Notes: a model not told the origin generated them from the letters alone. A stretch of DNA of 64,000 bases from Pseudoalteromonas espejiana DSM 9414 (GCF_002221525.1 NZ_CP011028.1:259001-323000); one strand, 5' to 3'. Positions 1 through 12,401 are shown, counted from the first letter of the stretch. Translations and numbers: made by a program.

Positions 1-16
1 TGATTATGGCAAACCT

Positions 17-1042
17 ATGAAGCAACGTACTTTATTAGAAGTAGAAGTTGCCGCACAGCAAAAACGCCAGCAAAACAGCACCGCGCATCATAAGTACCGT
101 GCACAAGCGAGTAAACAACTTCATAAAGTAATAGAAACAGCCATATTTAAGCAACTAGAAGATATGGATGGGGTAATTCAAAACACCATAGGTATAGAAG
201 ATAACGTGGCGACTATGCTAGATATACTCGCGGTTAAGTCGGTGTCTGTTGGGCGCTTAGAGCCATTAATAAATGACTCAAGTTGGCTTGGTCGCGAATT
301 AGTATCATTAGTAAACCTACCTTACTACCGAAAGCAGCGCAGTAAAACCACCTCAGTTAAAGTAGACAGCCCAGCACTTGCACTGCGTTATATTGGCCTT
401 GATAACTTACAGTTGGTAATTCCTACTTTTGCGGTGCGTCATTGGATGCCTCACAGTACAGAGCCATTTCCATTATTAAAGCGCCGCCTGCGCGATGCCG
501 CAATGGCCAATGCAATAGCAGCGCAAAAAATTGCTGAGCTTAACGATGTAAACCCTATTCATGCTTTTACACTTGGAATGCTTATAGATGTAGGACGTAT
601 TGCCTTAGTGCGTTTGTACTTAAAAACTTTTGAGCAGGTATGGCAACGAAAAGTGCAAATAGCGCGAGAAGCACAGCAAAAAAATTTACATACGGCCTTA
701 ATGGAGCTAAAACCAGATCCTTTATTTTTAACTACCTTGCTAAGCAATAAGTCGCTTGAGTTAAGTGCTAAAGTAATCCGCAAAATGGCTTTTCAGTACT
801 TGCCGTTTGACCATGTTATGGCGCAGCTTGTTCATGGTGTTCACCAAAGTAGCGATGTTTTCCCAATGAGCGAAGTGATGCTCAAAGCCCGATGTTATTC
901 TCAGTATTTAAACCTTAAGCATCATCAGCTTATTGAAGAAGATGAAGTAGAAGCGTGGTTTTCGTATCATCAGTTCACTAAAAATGAACTAAAAACCCTC
1001 GAAACAAGCAATTTTACCAATCTGGCTATTCAAATTGACTAA
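17..1042 (+). CDS. HDOD-domain protein (possibly 5'-truncated)
   Basis: The product resembles HDOD proteins, catalytically inactive relatives of HD phosphohydrolases used in signalling and stress control. The middle (about residues 55-270) is helical and carries HDOD-like stretches such as SVSVGRLEPLIN, LALRYIGLDNLQLVIPTF and HAFTLGMLIDVGRIAL. A basic, Gln-rich N-terminus precedes it. No signal peptide or membrane segment is visible. The reading frame is open from base 2 through this ATG, so the true start may lie outside the window; no strong SD site precedes base 17. A hairpin terminator follows at about 1075. The partner or target cannot be told from the sequence. Confidence 0.7.
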   Translation: MKQRTLLEVEVAAQQKRQQNSTAHHKYRAQASKQLHKVIETAIFKQLEDMDGVIQNTIGIEDNVATMLDILAVKSVSVGRLEPLINDSSWLGRELVSLVNLPYYRKQRSKTTSVKVDSPALALRYIGLDNLQLVIPTFAVRHWMPHSTEPFPLLKRRLRDAAMANAIAAQKIAELNDVNPIHAFTLGMLIDVGRIALVRLYLKTFEQVWQRKVQIAREAQQKNLHTALMELKPDPLFLTTLLSNKSLELSAKVIRKMAFQYLPFDHVMAQLVHGVHQSSDVFPMSEVMLKARCYSQYLNLKHHQLIEEDEVEAWFSYHQFTKNELKTLETSNFTNLAIQID

Positions 1043-1074
1043 AAATCAGCTTATTGGCTGGGCCTTTAATAGGT

Positions 1075-1102
1075 AATTTAGTGCTGGTGGCGCTAAATTT
1101 TC
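1075..1102 (+). terminator. Terminator after the HDOD gene
   Basis: AATTTAG-TGC pairs with GCG-CTAAATT around a TGGTG loop (10 pairs, one G-T). It is followed by a T-rich stretch, 33 bases after the stop codon. Confidence 0.55.
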
Positions 1103-1241
1103 CTTAACTATTGAATTTTTTGTTAATTTTTTTGCGACTATTCATTCATTAACATCTCCTTTGGCGCACCTTACTTTAAGCACTTATTGTAAGGCGCGGC
1201 TCAGTGCACAGGCGCTAAAGCTGCAAAACAAGCTATTTATT

Positions 1242-1262
1242 ATCTATGCAAATAGTTATTCA
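1242..1262 (+). promoter_or_regulatory. Putative operator motif, copy 1 (possible ArgR-like site)
   Basis: A 21-bp sequence with core TGCAAATAGTTATTCA occurs here and again at 5384-5404 with a single base difference. Its right half ATTCA matches the half-site of the enterobacterial ARG box (TGAAT-N4-ATTCA); the left half is poor. A second TGAAATAAT-like half lies 7 bases downstream. ArgR binding is an inference; the repetition is directly visible. Confidence 0.35.
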
Positions 1263-1435
1263 CTATCTATGAAATAATATCCCAAGCCCTTTATTTTAAA
1301 GGCCTGCATGAAAGTTTTTAACGAGACACAATCACAAATATCTGAAATAATGAGCGCCTGAAAATTGAACCACAAGGCAGTTTTACGCTCAATCTTTTGC
1401 TATTTAGTGCGTAAATATCTTGGTTACATTTATAG

Positions 1436-2692
<1,257 letters not shown>

Positions 2693-2714
2693 CCGCTTTG
2701 CACCAACCTATTAA

Positions 2715-2732
2715 GGGCAAGCCTGCTTGCCC
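2715..2732 (+). other. Hairpin in the astC-astA gap
   Basis: GGGCAAGC pairs with GCTTGCCC around a 2-base loop. It is not followed by a T-run, so it is more likely a transcript stabiliser or partial terminator than a full stop between the genes. Confidence 0.45.
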
Positions 2733-2776
2733 TGCATATTCTATTTACCGTTATTGATAAGGGAGCAAGCGGACTC

Positions 2777-5279
<2,503 letters not shown>

Positions 5280-5311
5280 TTAGCAAACTATTATTGGTAA
5301 TTAATTATTAG

Positions 5312-5336
5312 AAAAGCAGCTTAGGCTGCTTTTTTT
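5312..5336 (+). terminator. Terminator of the ast cluster
   Basis: AAAAGCAGC pairs with GCTGCTTTT around a TTAG loop and is followed by more Ts, 33 bases after the astD stop. Confidence 0.85.
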
Positions 5337-5383
5337 GTATTGGTATCGCGCAAAGCTAGTAATTAGTAGCGCTTTCTGCTTAA

Positions 5384-5404
5384 ATCTATGCAATTAGTTA
5401 TTCA
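5384..5404 (+). promoter_or_regulatory. Putative operator motif, copy 2
   Basis: The core TGCAATTAGTTATTCA matches the motif upstream of astC at 20 of 21 positions. It ends 15 bases before the DUF3802 start codon and abuts its ribosome-binding site, so a bound protein, or the sequence in RNA, would directly affect this gene. Confidence 0.35.
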
Positions 5405-5419
5405 AAGGTGAAAATTACA

Positions 5420-5767
5420 ATGGTTTTAGACAGGCAAGGGTACGATGACTTGATCATGTATCTAACTCAAAATTTAGCCTTATTTGAGAAGCCAGGCGAA
5501 ATCAAACCCGGTGCGCCAACGGTAATGGAGCTCATAGAAGACGTAATAGCGCAAAACGTTATGCTAATTTGTGAACAACATACAAATTTAAACACCGAAC
5601 AGCGTAGCCAAATTGTGCGCGAAGTTGACGGTATAGTGTACGACTTGCAAGAAGTGCTTAGCAGCATAACCTCGCAACCTGTAACGGTTGAGCAACACGC
5701 TTTTATAGATGAGTTCGCAGGGCTTATTAAAAACCTTTTTGATAACGCGGTATCTCACGCTTCTTAA
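5420..5767 (+). CDS. DUF3802 family protein
   Basis: A 115-aa acidic, helical protein resembling the DUF3802 family of Vibrio, Shewanella and Pseudoalteromonas. The family-like parts are GYDDLIMYLTQNLALFE near the N-terminus, VMELIEDVIAQNVMLICEQ in the middle and AFIDEFAGLIKNLFDNAV at the C-terminus. Its function is unknown. I chose the ATG at 5420 over an in-frame GTG at 5408 because AAAGGTG sits upstream at usable spacing and family members start close to VLDRQGY. It stands alone behind the ast terminator but shares the upstream 21-bp motif with astC, hinting at common control. Confidence 0.75.
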   Translation: MVLDRQGYDDLIMYLTQNLALFEKPGEIKPGAPTVMELIEDVIAQNVMLICEQHTNLNTEQRSQIVREVDGIVYDLQEVLSSITSQPVTVEQHAFIDEFAGLIKNLFDNAVSHAS

Positions 5768-5917
5768 TCCTACGTGTAACTGTGCGCAGTATTAATCATT
5801 CGCTGCGCATATTATCCTTCCTCACCTTGTTAATAACGACCTTAAAAATTAATCTCAGCGCTCACGTATCGTTGCAGATTGGTATACAATCAATAAAATT
5901 TTTTTAGAGATAAACAC

Positions 5918-6331
5918 ATGCAAGCAAATGTAAAATGGGTTGAAGGCGATACCTTTATTGGCCGTTCTAATTCTAATCATAATATCGTTTTTGATGCCGG
6001 AAGCGACAGCGCCGCACCTAGCCCAATGGAAATGGTGTTAATGTCGGTTGGGTGTTGTTCGTCGGTTGACGTGGTAAGTATTTTAAAAAAAGCCAAACAA
6101 GACTTTTCTGACGTGCAAGTGCAGTTAAGCTCTGAGCGCGCCGAAACAGCGCCTCGTGTATTTACTAAAATTAATTTACACTTTGTTGTTAAAGGCAATA
6201 ATGTGTCGGAAAAACACCTCGCACGTGCGGTTTCGCTTTCTGCTGAAAAGTATTGTTCAGTTGCTTTAATGCTTGATAAAACAGTAGAAATTACCCACAG
6301 CCACGAAGTTGTGCAAGATCAGGTAAAATAA
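5918..6331 (+). CDS. OsmC family protein (YhfA-like)
   Basis: A 137-aa protein of the OsmC/Ohr superfamily, small dimeric thiol proteins that reduce organic peroxides or have unknown roles. It has the short YhfA-type form: KWVEGDTFIGRSNSNHNIVFDAGSD at the N-terminus in pieces, then PMEMVLMSVGCCSSVDVVSIL, which places a cysteine pair on the central helix, and SAEKYCSVALML with the second conserved Cys near the end. It has an ordinary ATG after TTTTTAGAGA. It is a single gene between DUF3802 and speD. Peroxidase activity is inferred from the cysteines only. Confidence 0.85.
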   Translation: MQANVKWVEGDTFIGRSNSNHNIVFDAGSDSAAPSPMEMVLMSVGCCSSVDVVSILKKAKQDFSDVQVQLSSERAETAPRVFTKINLHFVVKGNNVSEKHLARAVSLSAEKYCSVALMLDKTVEITHSHEVVQDQVK

Positions 6332-6419
6332 CGCTTTTTCCATAAGGAAAATTCGTATAAAATCCGCGAACTTTTCATTCTGCAGGTGCAGATTTCACTA
6401 ATTTATAGGTTGGTTTATC

Positions 6420-7232
6420 ATGAACAAACCCTTCGATAAACTTAAACTTCATGGCTTTAATAATTTAACCAAAAGTTTAAGCTTTAGTATTTACGACATT
6501 TGCTACGCAAAGACCGAGCAACAACGTAAAGAATATATTGAATATATCGACGAGCAGTACAGTGCAGATAGACTAACCGACATACTAGGTGACGTTGTTG
6601 ATATTATTGGTGCCAACATTTTAAATGTGGCGCGCCAAGACTATGAACCACAAGGCGCAAGTGTGACTATTTTGGTTTCGGAAGAGCCGGTAGAAGAGCA
6701 GCAAAATTACGATGCTGACGAAGCACCAGGCCCACTTCCTGATTCAGTGGTTGCGCACCTAGATAAAAGCCACATTTGTGTACATACCTACCCAGAGGCT
6801 CACCCTGATGATGGTATTTGTACATTCCGTGCCGATATTGAAGTATCTACCTGTGGCATTATTTCGCCACTTAAAGCGTTAAACTTCTTAATTCATAGCC
6901 TTGAGTCAGACGTAGTAACGATTGATTACCGTGTACGTGGTTTTACCCGCGACATAAACGGTGTTAAACACTACATTGACCATGCTATCAACTCTATTCA
7001 AAACTTCATGACAGAAGATACTAAAGAAGCGTACCAAATGATGGACGTGAACGTGTATCAAGAAAACCTGTTCCATACCAAAATGATGTTAAAAGAAACC
7101 GACTTAAATACCTATTTATTCGGCCTTTCTACTGATGAGTTATCGGATGAAGAAGAAGAAGAGATTCGCTCTAAACTAACCCGCGAAATGCAGGAAATAT
7201 TCTACGGTCGTAACCTACCAGACGCAGAATAA
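6420..7232 (+). CDS. speD: S-adenosylmethionine decarboxylase proenzyme
   Basis: SpeD makes decarboxylated AdoMet, the aminopropyl donor for spermidine synthesis. The 270-aa product matches the long enterobacterial class (264 aa in E. coli). Self-cleavage to form the pyruvoyl group should occur at Lys116-Ser117 in [13 protein letters not shown]; the downstream [20 protein letters not shown] carries the conserved catalytic Cys. The N-terminus ([20 protein letters not shown]) is also family-like. No speE follows, unlike E. coli speED; the next gene is convergent. Confidence 0.95.
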   Translation: MNKPFDKLKLHGFNNLTKSLSFSIYDICYAKTEQQRKEYIEYIDEQYSADRLTDILGDVVDIIGANILNVARQDYEPQGASVTILVSEEPVEEQQNYDADEAPGPLPDSVVAHLDKSHICVHTYPEAHPDDGICTFRADIEVSTCGIISPLKALNFLIHSLESDVVTIDYRVRGFTRDINGVKHYIDHAINSIQNFMTEDTKEAYQMMDVNVYQENLFHTKMMLKETDLNTYLFGLSTDELSDEEEEEIRSKLTREMQEIFYGRNLPDAE

Positions 7233-7261
7233 ACAGTTTAAAGTAATTTGATTTTATTAAA

Positions 7262-7290
7262 AATGGCGCTCAGTGAGCGCCATTTTTTAT
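7262..7290. terminator. Bidirectional terminator between speD and the transporter
   Basis: AATGGCGCTCA and TGAGCGCCATT form a near-perfect stem, with A-rich sequence on the left and a T-run on the right, between two convergent genes. It can serve both. Confidence 0.85.
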
Positions 7291-7308
7291 GGGGTAATAT
7301 TTTTGCTA

Positions 7309-8592
7309 TTAATTAAGCATACTGTAAATAAGCGCACATACGGCTAAAGAGCCAACAGCAAGAATAAACAAGGTACTTAAGCGATTGCGGTACTTACTCA
7401 GTGCAGGCACTTTGTACACGGCAATCATAGGCATAATAAATAAAATCATCGCGATGATAGGGCCAGATAGCTGATCCATCATGTCTAAAATGCTCGGGTT
7501 TTTAACCGCACAAAACCAAATAGCAAAAAACATAATGAGTACACCAATTTTGTCGGCTACTTTGGCGCTTAAGCTCGTTTGTTTAGTAACCAAACCGGTA
7601 AAGCTTTCGCGAGCGCCTAAAAAGTGCCCTAAAAACGATGAGGTAATAGCTATAAACGCAACCAGTGGTCCAAGAGTGGCGATATACGAATTACTGGTGA
7701 TGTTAGCAAGGTAGGATAAAATCGATACGTTCGCTGCTTTAGCTGCCGCCATTTGCTCGCCAGTCAGTGATAGTACGCACGAAAATACAAACAGCAGTAC
7801 AAATACAATAAGTAACAAGCTAGTGCGCTTTAAAATGGCCTCAGCCTTGTTAGTGGCCTGATTGCCATAATGCCCACGCTGTACGTTCACAAAGCTTGAA
7901 ATAGCCGCCGCATGGCTAAACGAAAACACAATAATAGGAATAGATAACCACAGTGTTTTAGTAAAGCTGCCCGCCTCAGGAAAGCTCATATCTGGCATTT
8001 GCCAGCTCGGAATTAAATATATCGATAAGCAAAATAAAATACCGACCAATGGGTAAACCAAAATAGCAAAGGCACGCAGCATTAAACGCTCGCCACCCAT
8101 CATAAGGCTTATCATACCCGCTACTAATACGCCCGAAAGCAGCACGCGAGAAGGTGACTCAAGCCCCATTTGGTTCACCATAAAGCTATCAACCGTATTG
8201 GTTAAACCAACGCCGTAAATAAGCAAAATTGGGAATATAGATAAAAAGTATAATAAAGAGATTAACCTGCCCGCCGTTACACCAAAGTGCTCCTCAACAA
8301 CATCGGTAAAATCTGAATCTTTATTTTTAGACGAAAGCACAAAGCGGGCTAAGCCACGGTGCGCTAAAAAGGTCATCGGAAACGCTAAACACGCCATAAT
8401 AATCAGTGGCCAAAAACCACCTATACCAATGTTAATAGGTAAAAATAAAATACCGGCACCTACTGCGGTGCCAAAAAGGCTTAACGTCCACTGCGTATCG
8501 TGCAGGTTCCATTTAGAAGTCGGTGTGTGTTCACCTGTTGATGATGCATTTGAAAGCGTTGCATCTTGTGATGGTGTCATGTGTGTGCTCAT
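7309..8592 (-). CDS. HAAAP family amino acid permease, serine transporter-like
   Basis: A 427-aa inner-membrane protein with about 11 hydrophobic segments, belonging to the hydroxy/aromatic amino acid permease family (SdaC, TdcC). Diagnostic stretches are LFGTAVGAGILFLPINIGIG in the first helix, FPMTFLAHRGLARFVLSS and IPIIVFSFSHAAAISSFV. It probably imports serine by proton symport, as SdaC does, but threonine cannot be excluded. A short polar N-terminus rich in Ser and Thr precedes the first helix. No serine deaminase gene is beside it. It converges on speD and shares its terminator. Confidence 0.87.
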   Translation of the reverse strand: MSTHMTPSQDATLSNASSTGEHTPTSKWNLHDTQWTLSLFGTAVGAGILFLPINIGIGGFWPLIIMACLAFPMTFLAHRGLARFVLSSKNKDSDFTDVVEEHFGVTAGRLISLLYFLSIFPILLIYGVGLTNTVDSFMVNQMGLESPSRVLLSGVLVAGMISLMMGGERLMLRAFAILVYPLVGILFCLSIYLIPSWQMPDMSFPEAGSFTKTLWLSIPIIVFSFSHAAAISSFVNVQRGHYGNQATNKAEAILKRTSLLLIVFVLLFVFSCVLSLTGEQMAAAKAANVSILSYLANITSNSYIATLGPLVAFIAITSSFLGHFLGARESFTGLVTKQTSLSAKVADKIGVLIMFFAIWFCAVKNPSILDMMDQLSGPIIAMILFIMPMIAVYKVPALSKYRNRLSTLFILAVGSLAVCALIYSMLN

Positions 8593-8972
8593 CCATTATT
8601 TAAATAATAATCGCGCGCAAGAATATAGTTTTTAGCTAAAACTTTCATGTTTTGAGGCATTTTGTAGACTAATTAATTAGACGCCGTTGCAGCAAAAGTG
8701 TCATGAATACGAAACAGCGCTGTAAAATTAAACAAATACCTCAACCTCCACAATTTGTAGGTTGGGTAAAGCGAAGCGACACCCAACACGCCATAGGGTC
8801 GTTTGTGCGGTAAAGCTAGGTAGGCGGCTTCATAACGTGAAAGCAGAGGGGCATTTTTATTGGCTTCAACTAAAAATCAAAGCTTGTTCACAAAATCTGT
8901 TAAGTAGAAGCCATTGCTCATAACTTCATAAGAGATTTATTCTAAACTCCGTTATACTTCCTGCAATTAAAT
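8593..8972. other. Intergenic region with REP-like repeat
   Basis: This 380-bp gap between divergently oriented genes holds the upstream region of the permease and, from 8757, the first copy of a palindromic repeat with a further diverged tail. No reading frame looks real. The hydrolase promoter must lie near the right end but is not obvious. Confidence 0.55.
8757..8790 (+). repeat. REP-like palindromic repeat, copy A
   Basis: GTAGGTTGGGT and ACCCAAC form inverted arms around AAAGCGAAGCG. The same unit occurs at 9918-9950. Palindromes of this type (GGTTGGGT...AGCGAAGCG...ACCCAAC) are scattered in many proteobacterial genomes as intergenic REP elements. Similarity to the second copy extends in patches for about 85 bp, ending at CTTCATAACG. 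Confidence 0.75.
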
Positions 8973-9803
8973 ATGCCAAACGAAGTAAACAGGCCGCTAA
9001 CTGCAATGAGCAAAGACATTCTTTTTCATACTATTTTCCCACACGAAACCAGTAAAACATGGGTTGTATTTGTTCATGGTGCAGGTGGTAGTTCGGCAAT
9101 TTGGTTTCGCCAACTTAAAGCCTATAAAAAAGAATATAATGTATTGTTGCTCGATCTTCGTGGTCACGGTAAATCGAATAACTTAGTGCAAAACTTTGTA
9201 GATAATAATTACTCGTTTAATAAGGTCTCTAAAGACATTATCGATGTGCTAGATCATAACAACATTCCCAGTGCACACTTTGTTGGTATTTCATTGGGCA
9301 CTATTCTTATTCGCAATATTGCTGAAATTGCGCCGCAATATGTTTCTAGCATGGTGCTAGGTGGCGCGGTTACTCGCTTTAATACGCGCAGTAATACGCT
9401 GGTTTATTTAGGGAATACTTTTAAACACTTCTTGCCCTATATGTGGCTGTATCGCTTATTTGCTTTTATCATGATGCCGAAAAAACGCCATAAAGAATCT
9501 CGACTTTTGTTTGTTCGTGAAGCAAAGCGCTTATGCCAAAAAGAGTTTATAAAGTGGTTTGAATTAGCCATGGACGTAAACCCTTTAATGCAGTACTTCA
9601 AAGAAAAAGACATTGATATACCCATCCTTTACATTATGGGTAAAGAAGATCACATGTTCCTTGGCCCTGTTAAAGAAATGGTAAAGCGTCATAAAAATAG
9701 CGTACTGCAAACTATTCACCAATGTGGCCATGTTTGTAATGTAGAACGCCCAGACTTATTCAACCAGCACTCGCTTGCTTTTATCGCCCAGCAAAACCGT
9801 TAA
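8973..9803 (+). CDS. Alpha/beta hydrolase
   Basis: A 276-aa alpha/beta-hydrolase fold protein of unknown substrate. VVFVHGAGGSSAIW (31-44) gives the oxyanion HG motif. Ser107 in the GISLGT nucleophile elbow, Asp226 in GKEDHMF and His253 in QCGHVCNVERP form a complete catalytic triad. A basic cap region lies around 165-195. The order fits esterase, lactonase or dehalogenase-like relatives; no specific name is justified. Two ATGs compete, at 8973 and 9006, and neither has a strong SD site; the domain begins after the second. The gene sits alone between two REP-like repeat copies. Confidence 0.85.
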   Translation: MPNEVNRPLTAMSKDILFHTIFPHETSKTWVVFVHGAGGSSAIWFRQLKAYKKEYNVLLLDLRGHGKSNNLVQNFVDNNYSFNKVSKDIIDVLDHNNIPSAHFVGISLGTILIRNIAEIAPQYVSSMVLGGAVTRFNTRSNTLVYLGNTFKHFLPYMWLYRLFAFIMMPKKRHKESRLLFVREAKRLCQKEFIKWFELAMDVNPLMQYFKEKDIDIPILYIMGKEDHMFLGPVKEMVKRHKNSVLQTIHQCGHVCNVERPDLFNQHSLAFIAQQNR

Positions 9804-10127
9804 AAGCTGTAGATACAATAGGGATAGGACTTTCTTTTTTGCTTTCGCCCTAAACTCAAAACAAGGCCTGTCCTGAAAGAATGCCGAAAGAATAAAACTC
9901 CATTTTTATATCAAAGTGTAGGTTGGGTAGAGCGAAGCGAAACCCAACACATCATGGCGTTTGCGAGTAGCAAGTCAAGAGGGCTATCTTCATAACGAAT
10001 AGCCTATCTGGATGTAATATTTATAATTAGCAATAACTTACACGATTTGCTATTAATAGAACTACATAAAATAAATTAAGTGTTCTCTGATAAAATTGAC
10101 AGCACACTATTTTGCAAGGAGAGCAAT
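9804..10127. other. Intergenic region with second REP-like copy
   Basis: This gap of 324 bp before the chosen start of the AbiGi gene holds the second palindromic repeat copy at 9918 and, at its right end, the strong SD site AAGGAG at 10116-10121. I see no gene in it. Confidence 0.55.
9918..9950 (+). repeat. REP-like palindromic repeat, copy B
   Basis: Same orientation and nearly the same sequence as the copy at 8757: GTAGGTTGGGTAGAGCGAAG followed by CGAAACCCAACAC. It differs at a few positions, mostly around the centre. The two direct copies bracket the hydrolase gene. Confidence 0.75.
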
Positions 10128-10871
10128 TTGCAACCAAAGTCGCATACATTATTTCATTTCACAAAGAACTTAGAATTCTTGAAAGATATATTATTAAATG
10201 GATTCTGGCCTCGTTTCTGCCTAGAAGATGTAAAATGGTATAGCTCGAATGATGCTCAAGCTGCTTATCCTATTGTCTGTTTTTGTGATATTCCTCTTTC
10301 TAGAGTTGATGAACATGTAGATTTTTATGGTAATTTTGGTCTAGGTGTAACGAAGGAATGGGCAAGATTGAATAGGTTATCACCAGTTATTTATCTAAAT
10401 GAGGGTAGTGCTCAACAATTAGCCTTAAAAAAATTGTTTGGAGAAAATTTAAAAGATAAGCAGTTTTATTGTGGCGCAGGTGATGACATAAATACTATTA
10501 TGACACATGTGAAGCCTATAGAAGGTAAAATGTTTATCAATGGGCAATTTATATCCAAAGAGTTCCACCAAGAAAATGAATGGAGATTTGCAGTAAATGG
10601 AAAGAGTTCAGAGTTAAAAATCGCCCCTTTTCTTTACGAGCATCAGTTTAAGAATTTAAAAGTATTGGAGGCTGAAAACCTAAAGGCTAAAAATACATAC
10701 AGCCTAAAAATCACCCCTTCTGATATTAAATATCTTTTTGTTAAGGCTGATGCAGATATTCCTGATTTAATCAACTTCATACAAACTGAACTAGATCATT
10801 ACACTAGTTCGGAAATAAAGATATTAATGTCCAGAGTTGTGTCGTTAGAGACTATTAGAGGTGATCTTTAG
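10128..10871 (+). CDS. AbiGi-like abortive infection protein (orphan)
   Basis: The 247-aa product resembles AbiGi, described as the antitoxin of the AbiG phage abortive infection system. Supporting stretches are TLFHFTKNLEFLKDILLNGF, the strongly family-like PIVCFCDIPLSRVDEHVDFY, GNFGLGVTKEWARLNRLSPVIY split across its middle, and ENEWRF near the C-terminal third. I chose the TTG at 10128 because AAGGAG ends 6 bases before it; a GTG at 10080 has no SD site and adds residues the family lacks. The gene is AT-rich and its codon use differs from its neighbours. No AbiGii-type nucleotidyltransferase partner is adjacent. Assignment is from remembered family motifs. Confidence 0.7.
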   Translation: MQPKSHTLFHFTKNLEFLKDILLNGFWPRFCLEDVKWYSSNDAQAAYPIVCFCDIPLSRVDEHVDFYGNFGLGVTKEWARLNRLSPVIYLNEGSAQQLALKKLFGENLKDKQFYCGAGDDINTIMTHVKPIEGKMFINGQFISKEFHQENEWRFAVNGKSSELKIAPFLYEHQFKNLKVLEAENLKAKNTYSLKITPSDIKYLFVKADADIPDLINFIQTELDHYTSSEIKILMSRVVSLETIRGDL

Positions 10872-10948
10872 TAGGCTAACAATAATTTGAAGGAGGCTGT
10901 GGTTTCCCCCAGTTAGTGCTTACCTCTTCATTTCATTAATGAAGCTAA

Positions 10949-10981
10949 AGCTATCACTTGTCTTGCTGACAACTGATAGCT
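10949..10981. terminator. Long hairpin between the AbiGi gene and cysQ
   Basis: AGCTATCA-C-TTGTC pairs with GACAA-C-TGATAGCT around a TTGCT loop: 13 pairs broken by one C/C mismatch. It lies between convergent genes, 19 bases past the cysQ stop. T-runs are short on both sides, so terminator function is likely but not certain. Confidence 0.5.
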
Positions 10982-10999
10982 AACCACTCAAAGCTACTC

Positions 11000-11770
11000 T
11001 TATCCCTCTAAAGCCGAAACAATAAAATACGGATTCAAGTACTCATCTTTGGTGTTATACAAAAGAGGGCTGCCATCTAGCTTAGTGACTTTAGCACCGG
11101 CTATTTCGGCGATTGCATGGCCTGCACCTGTATCCCATTCACACGTTGGGCCTAAGCGCGGGTAAATATCGGCGCTGCCTTCAGCCACTAAACATAGTTT
11201 TAGTGAGCTGCCTTTTGAGACCATTTCAACGTCGTCAAAGCGTTTTACAAACTCGGCTAAATCAGGTGACGGGTGCGAGCGGCTACCTACAACACGTATT
11301 AATCCTTTGTTAGGCTTGGTGGTTACTTTAAGCTCAATACGCTCATCGCCTTTGTCTTTAAACGCGCCAATGTCGTTACTGGCTAAGTACGATACGCCAA
11401 GTGCGGGTGCATCAACTACAGCAAGCACAGGTTTGCCGTTTTCGATTAGGGCTATGTTTACGGTAAACTCGCCGTTCTTTTTAATAAACTCTTTAGTGCC
11501 GTCGATGGGATCTACTAACCAGTAGCTTTTCCAGGTTTGGCGAATATCCCAGCTTATATCAGCGCTTTCTTCGCTAAGTATAGGTATGTCGGGATTGAGC
11601 TGTTTTAACCCTGCCACAATCACTTTATGAGCTGCTAAGTCGGCGTCGGTTACTGGGCTTTCATCGGCTTTGTATTCAACGTTAAAGTCCTTTTCGTAAA
11701 TCCCCATTATGGCGTTGCCTGCTTTGCGGGCAAGGATGAGGGTTTCTTCTAGTAGCTCGGTTTGGTTCAT
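11000..11770 (-). CDS. cysQ: 3'(2'),5'-bisphosphate nucleotidase
   Basis: CysQ hydrolyses PAP, the toxic by-product of PAPS reduction, to AMP, and may control the PAPS pool. The 256-aa protein belongs to the Mg-dependent, Li-sensitive inositol monophosphatase superfamily. Metal ligands are visible in SEESAD (Glu67, Glu68) and DPIDGTKEF (Asp87, Asp90), with the second signature CEWDTGAGHAIAEIAG near the C-terminus. It is the last gene of the leftward cys operon, 5 bp behind cysC, fitting its role beside the PAPS-making kinase. Confidence 0.94.
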   Translation of the reverse strand: MNQTELLEETLILARKAGNAIMGIYEKDFNVEYKADESPVTDADLAAHKVIVAGLKQLNPDIPILSEESADISWDIRQTWKSYWLVDPIDGTKEFIKKNGEFTVNIALIENGKPVLAVVDAPALGVSYLASNDIGAFKDKGDERIELKVTTKPNKGLIRVVGSRSHPSPDLAEFVKRFDDVEMVSKGSSLKLCLVAEGSADIYPRLGPTCEWDTGAGHAIAEIAGAKVTKLDGSPLLYNTKDEYLNPYFIVSALEG

Positions 11771-11775
11771 TGGGG

Positions 11776-12372
11776 TTAACCTATAATATGCTTTTGTTTT
11801 AGATACGTTATCAGTTGAGTAACCGATTGGTCTAGGGTGTTTTTACTGGTATCTAAAATTATTTCTGGGTTGTTGGGTATTTCGTAGCTTGAGTCGATTC
11901 CGGTGAAGTGTTTTATCTCTCCTGCGCGGGCTTTTTTGTATAAGCCTTTAGGGTCGCGGCTTTCACATACATCCAGTGGGGTATCTATAAATACTTCAAT
12001 AAATTCGCCGTCGTCTACTAAGTTACGCACCATGTCGCGCTCTGCTCTAAATGGTGAGATAAACGCGGTAAGCACTAATAAGCCTGCATCGGTCATTAGT
12101 TTGGCTGTTTCGCCAACGCGACGTATGTTTTCAATGCGGTCTTCGTCGCTAAAGCCTAGGTCTTTACATAAGCCGTGGCGTACGTTGTCGCCATCGAGCA
12201 GGTAGGTGTGCGCACCTTGTTGGTTAAGCGCCGCTTCTAATGCATTTGCTACAGTGCTTTTGCCAGAGCCTGAAAAACCGGTAAACCATAAAATGGCAGG
12301 TTTATGCTTTTTTTGCTCACTACGCTGTGCTTTAGTGGTTGCGTAGTTATGCCAAACAATATTTTCGTCCAT
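11776..12372 (-). CDS. cysC: Adenylylsulfate (APS) kinase
   Basis: CysC phosphorylates APS to PAPS. The 198-aa single-domain kinase shows the P-loop GFSGSGKST (32-40), the substrate motif [16 protein letters not shown] and the mobile-lid region around [13 protein letters not shown]. The lysine-rich C-terminal region ([19 protein letters not shown]) is typical. It sits between the sulfate permease gene and cysQ in the same direction. It is a free-standing kinase rather than a CysN-CysC fusion. Confidence 0.96.
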   Translation of the reverse strand: MDENIVWHNYATTKAQRSEQKKHKPAILWFTGFSGSGKSTVANALEAALNQQGAHTYLLDGDNVRHGLCKDLGFSDEDRIENIRRVGETAKLMTDAGLLVLTAFISPFRAERDMVRNLVDDGEFIEVFIDTPLDVCESRDPKGLYKKARAGEIKHFTGIDSSYEIPNNPEIILDTSKNTLDQSVTQLITYLKQKHIIG

Positions 12373-12401
12373 TGTGTAATCTCTTTTAAATGCCCTAGGT
12401 A

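Noticed and set aside
8757..9950. Composite transposon or insertion sequence around the hydrolase gene
   Set aside because: The bracketing repeats are REP-like palindromes; no transposase, terminal inverted repeats or target duplication is visible.
10080..10127. GTG start for the AbiGi-like gene
   Set aside because: It follows directly on a stop codon, lacks an SD site, and adds 16 residues; the TTG at 10128 has AAGGAG at ideal spacing.
10949..10981. CRISPR repeat or attachment site at the long palindrome
   Set aside because: It is a single hairpin between convergent genes with no regularly spaced copies and no integrase; a terminator-like role is more likely.
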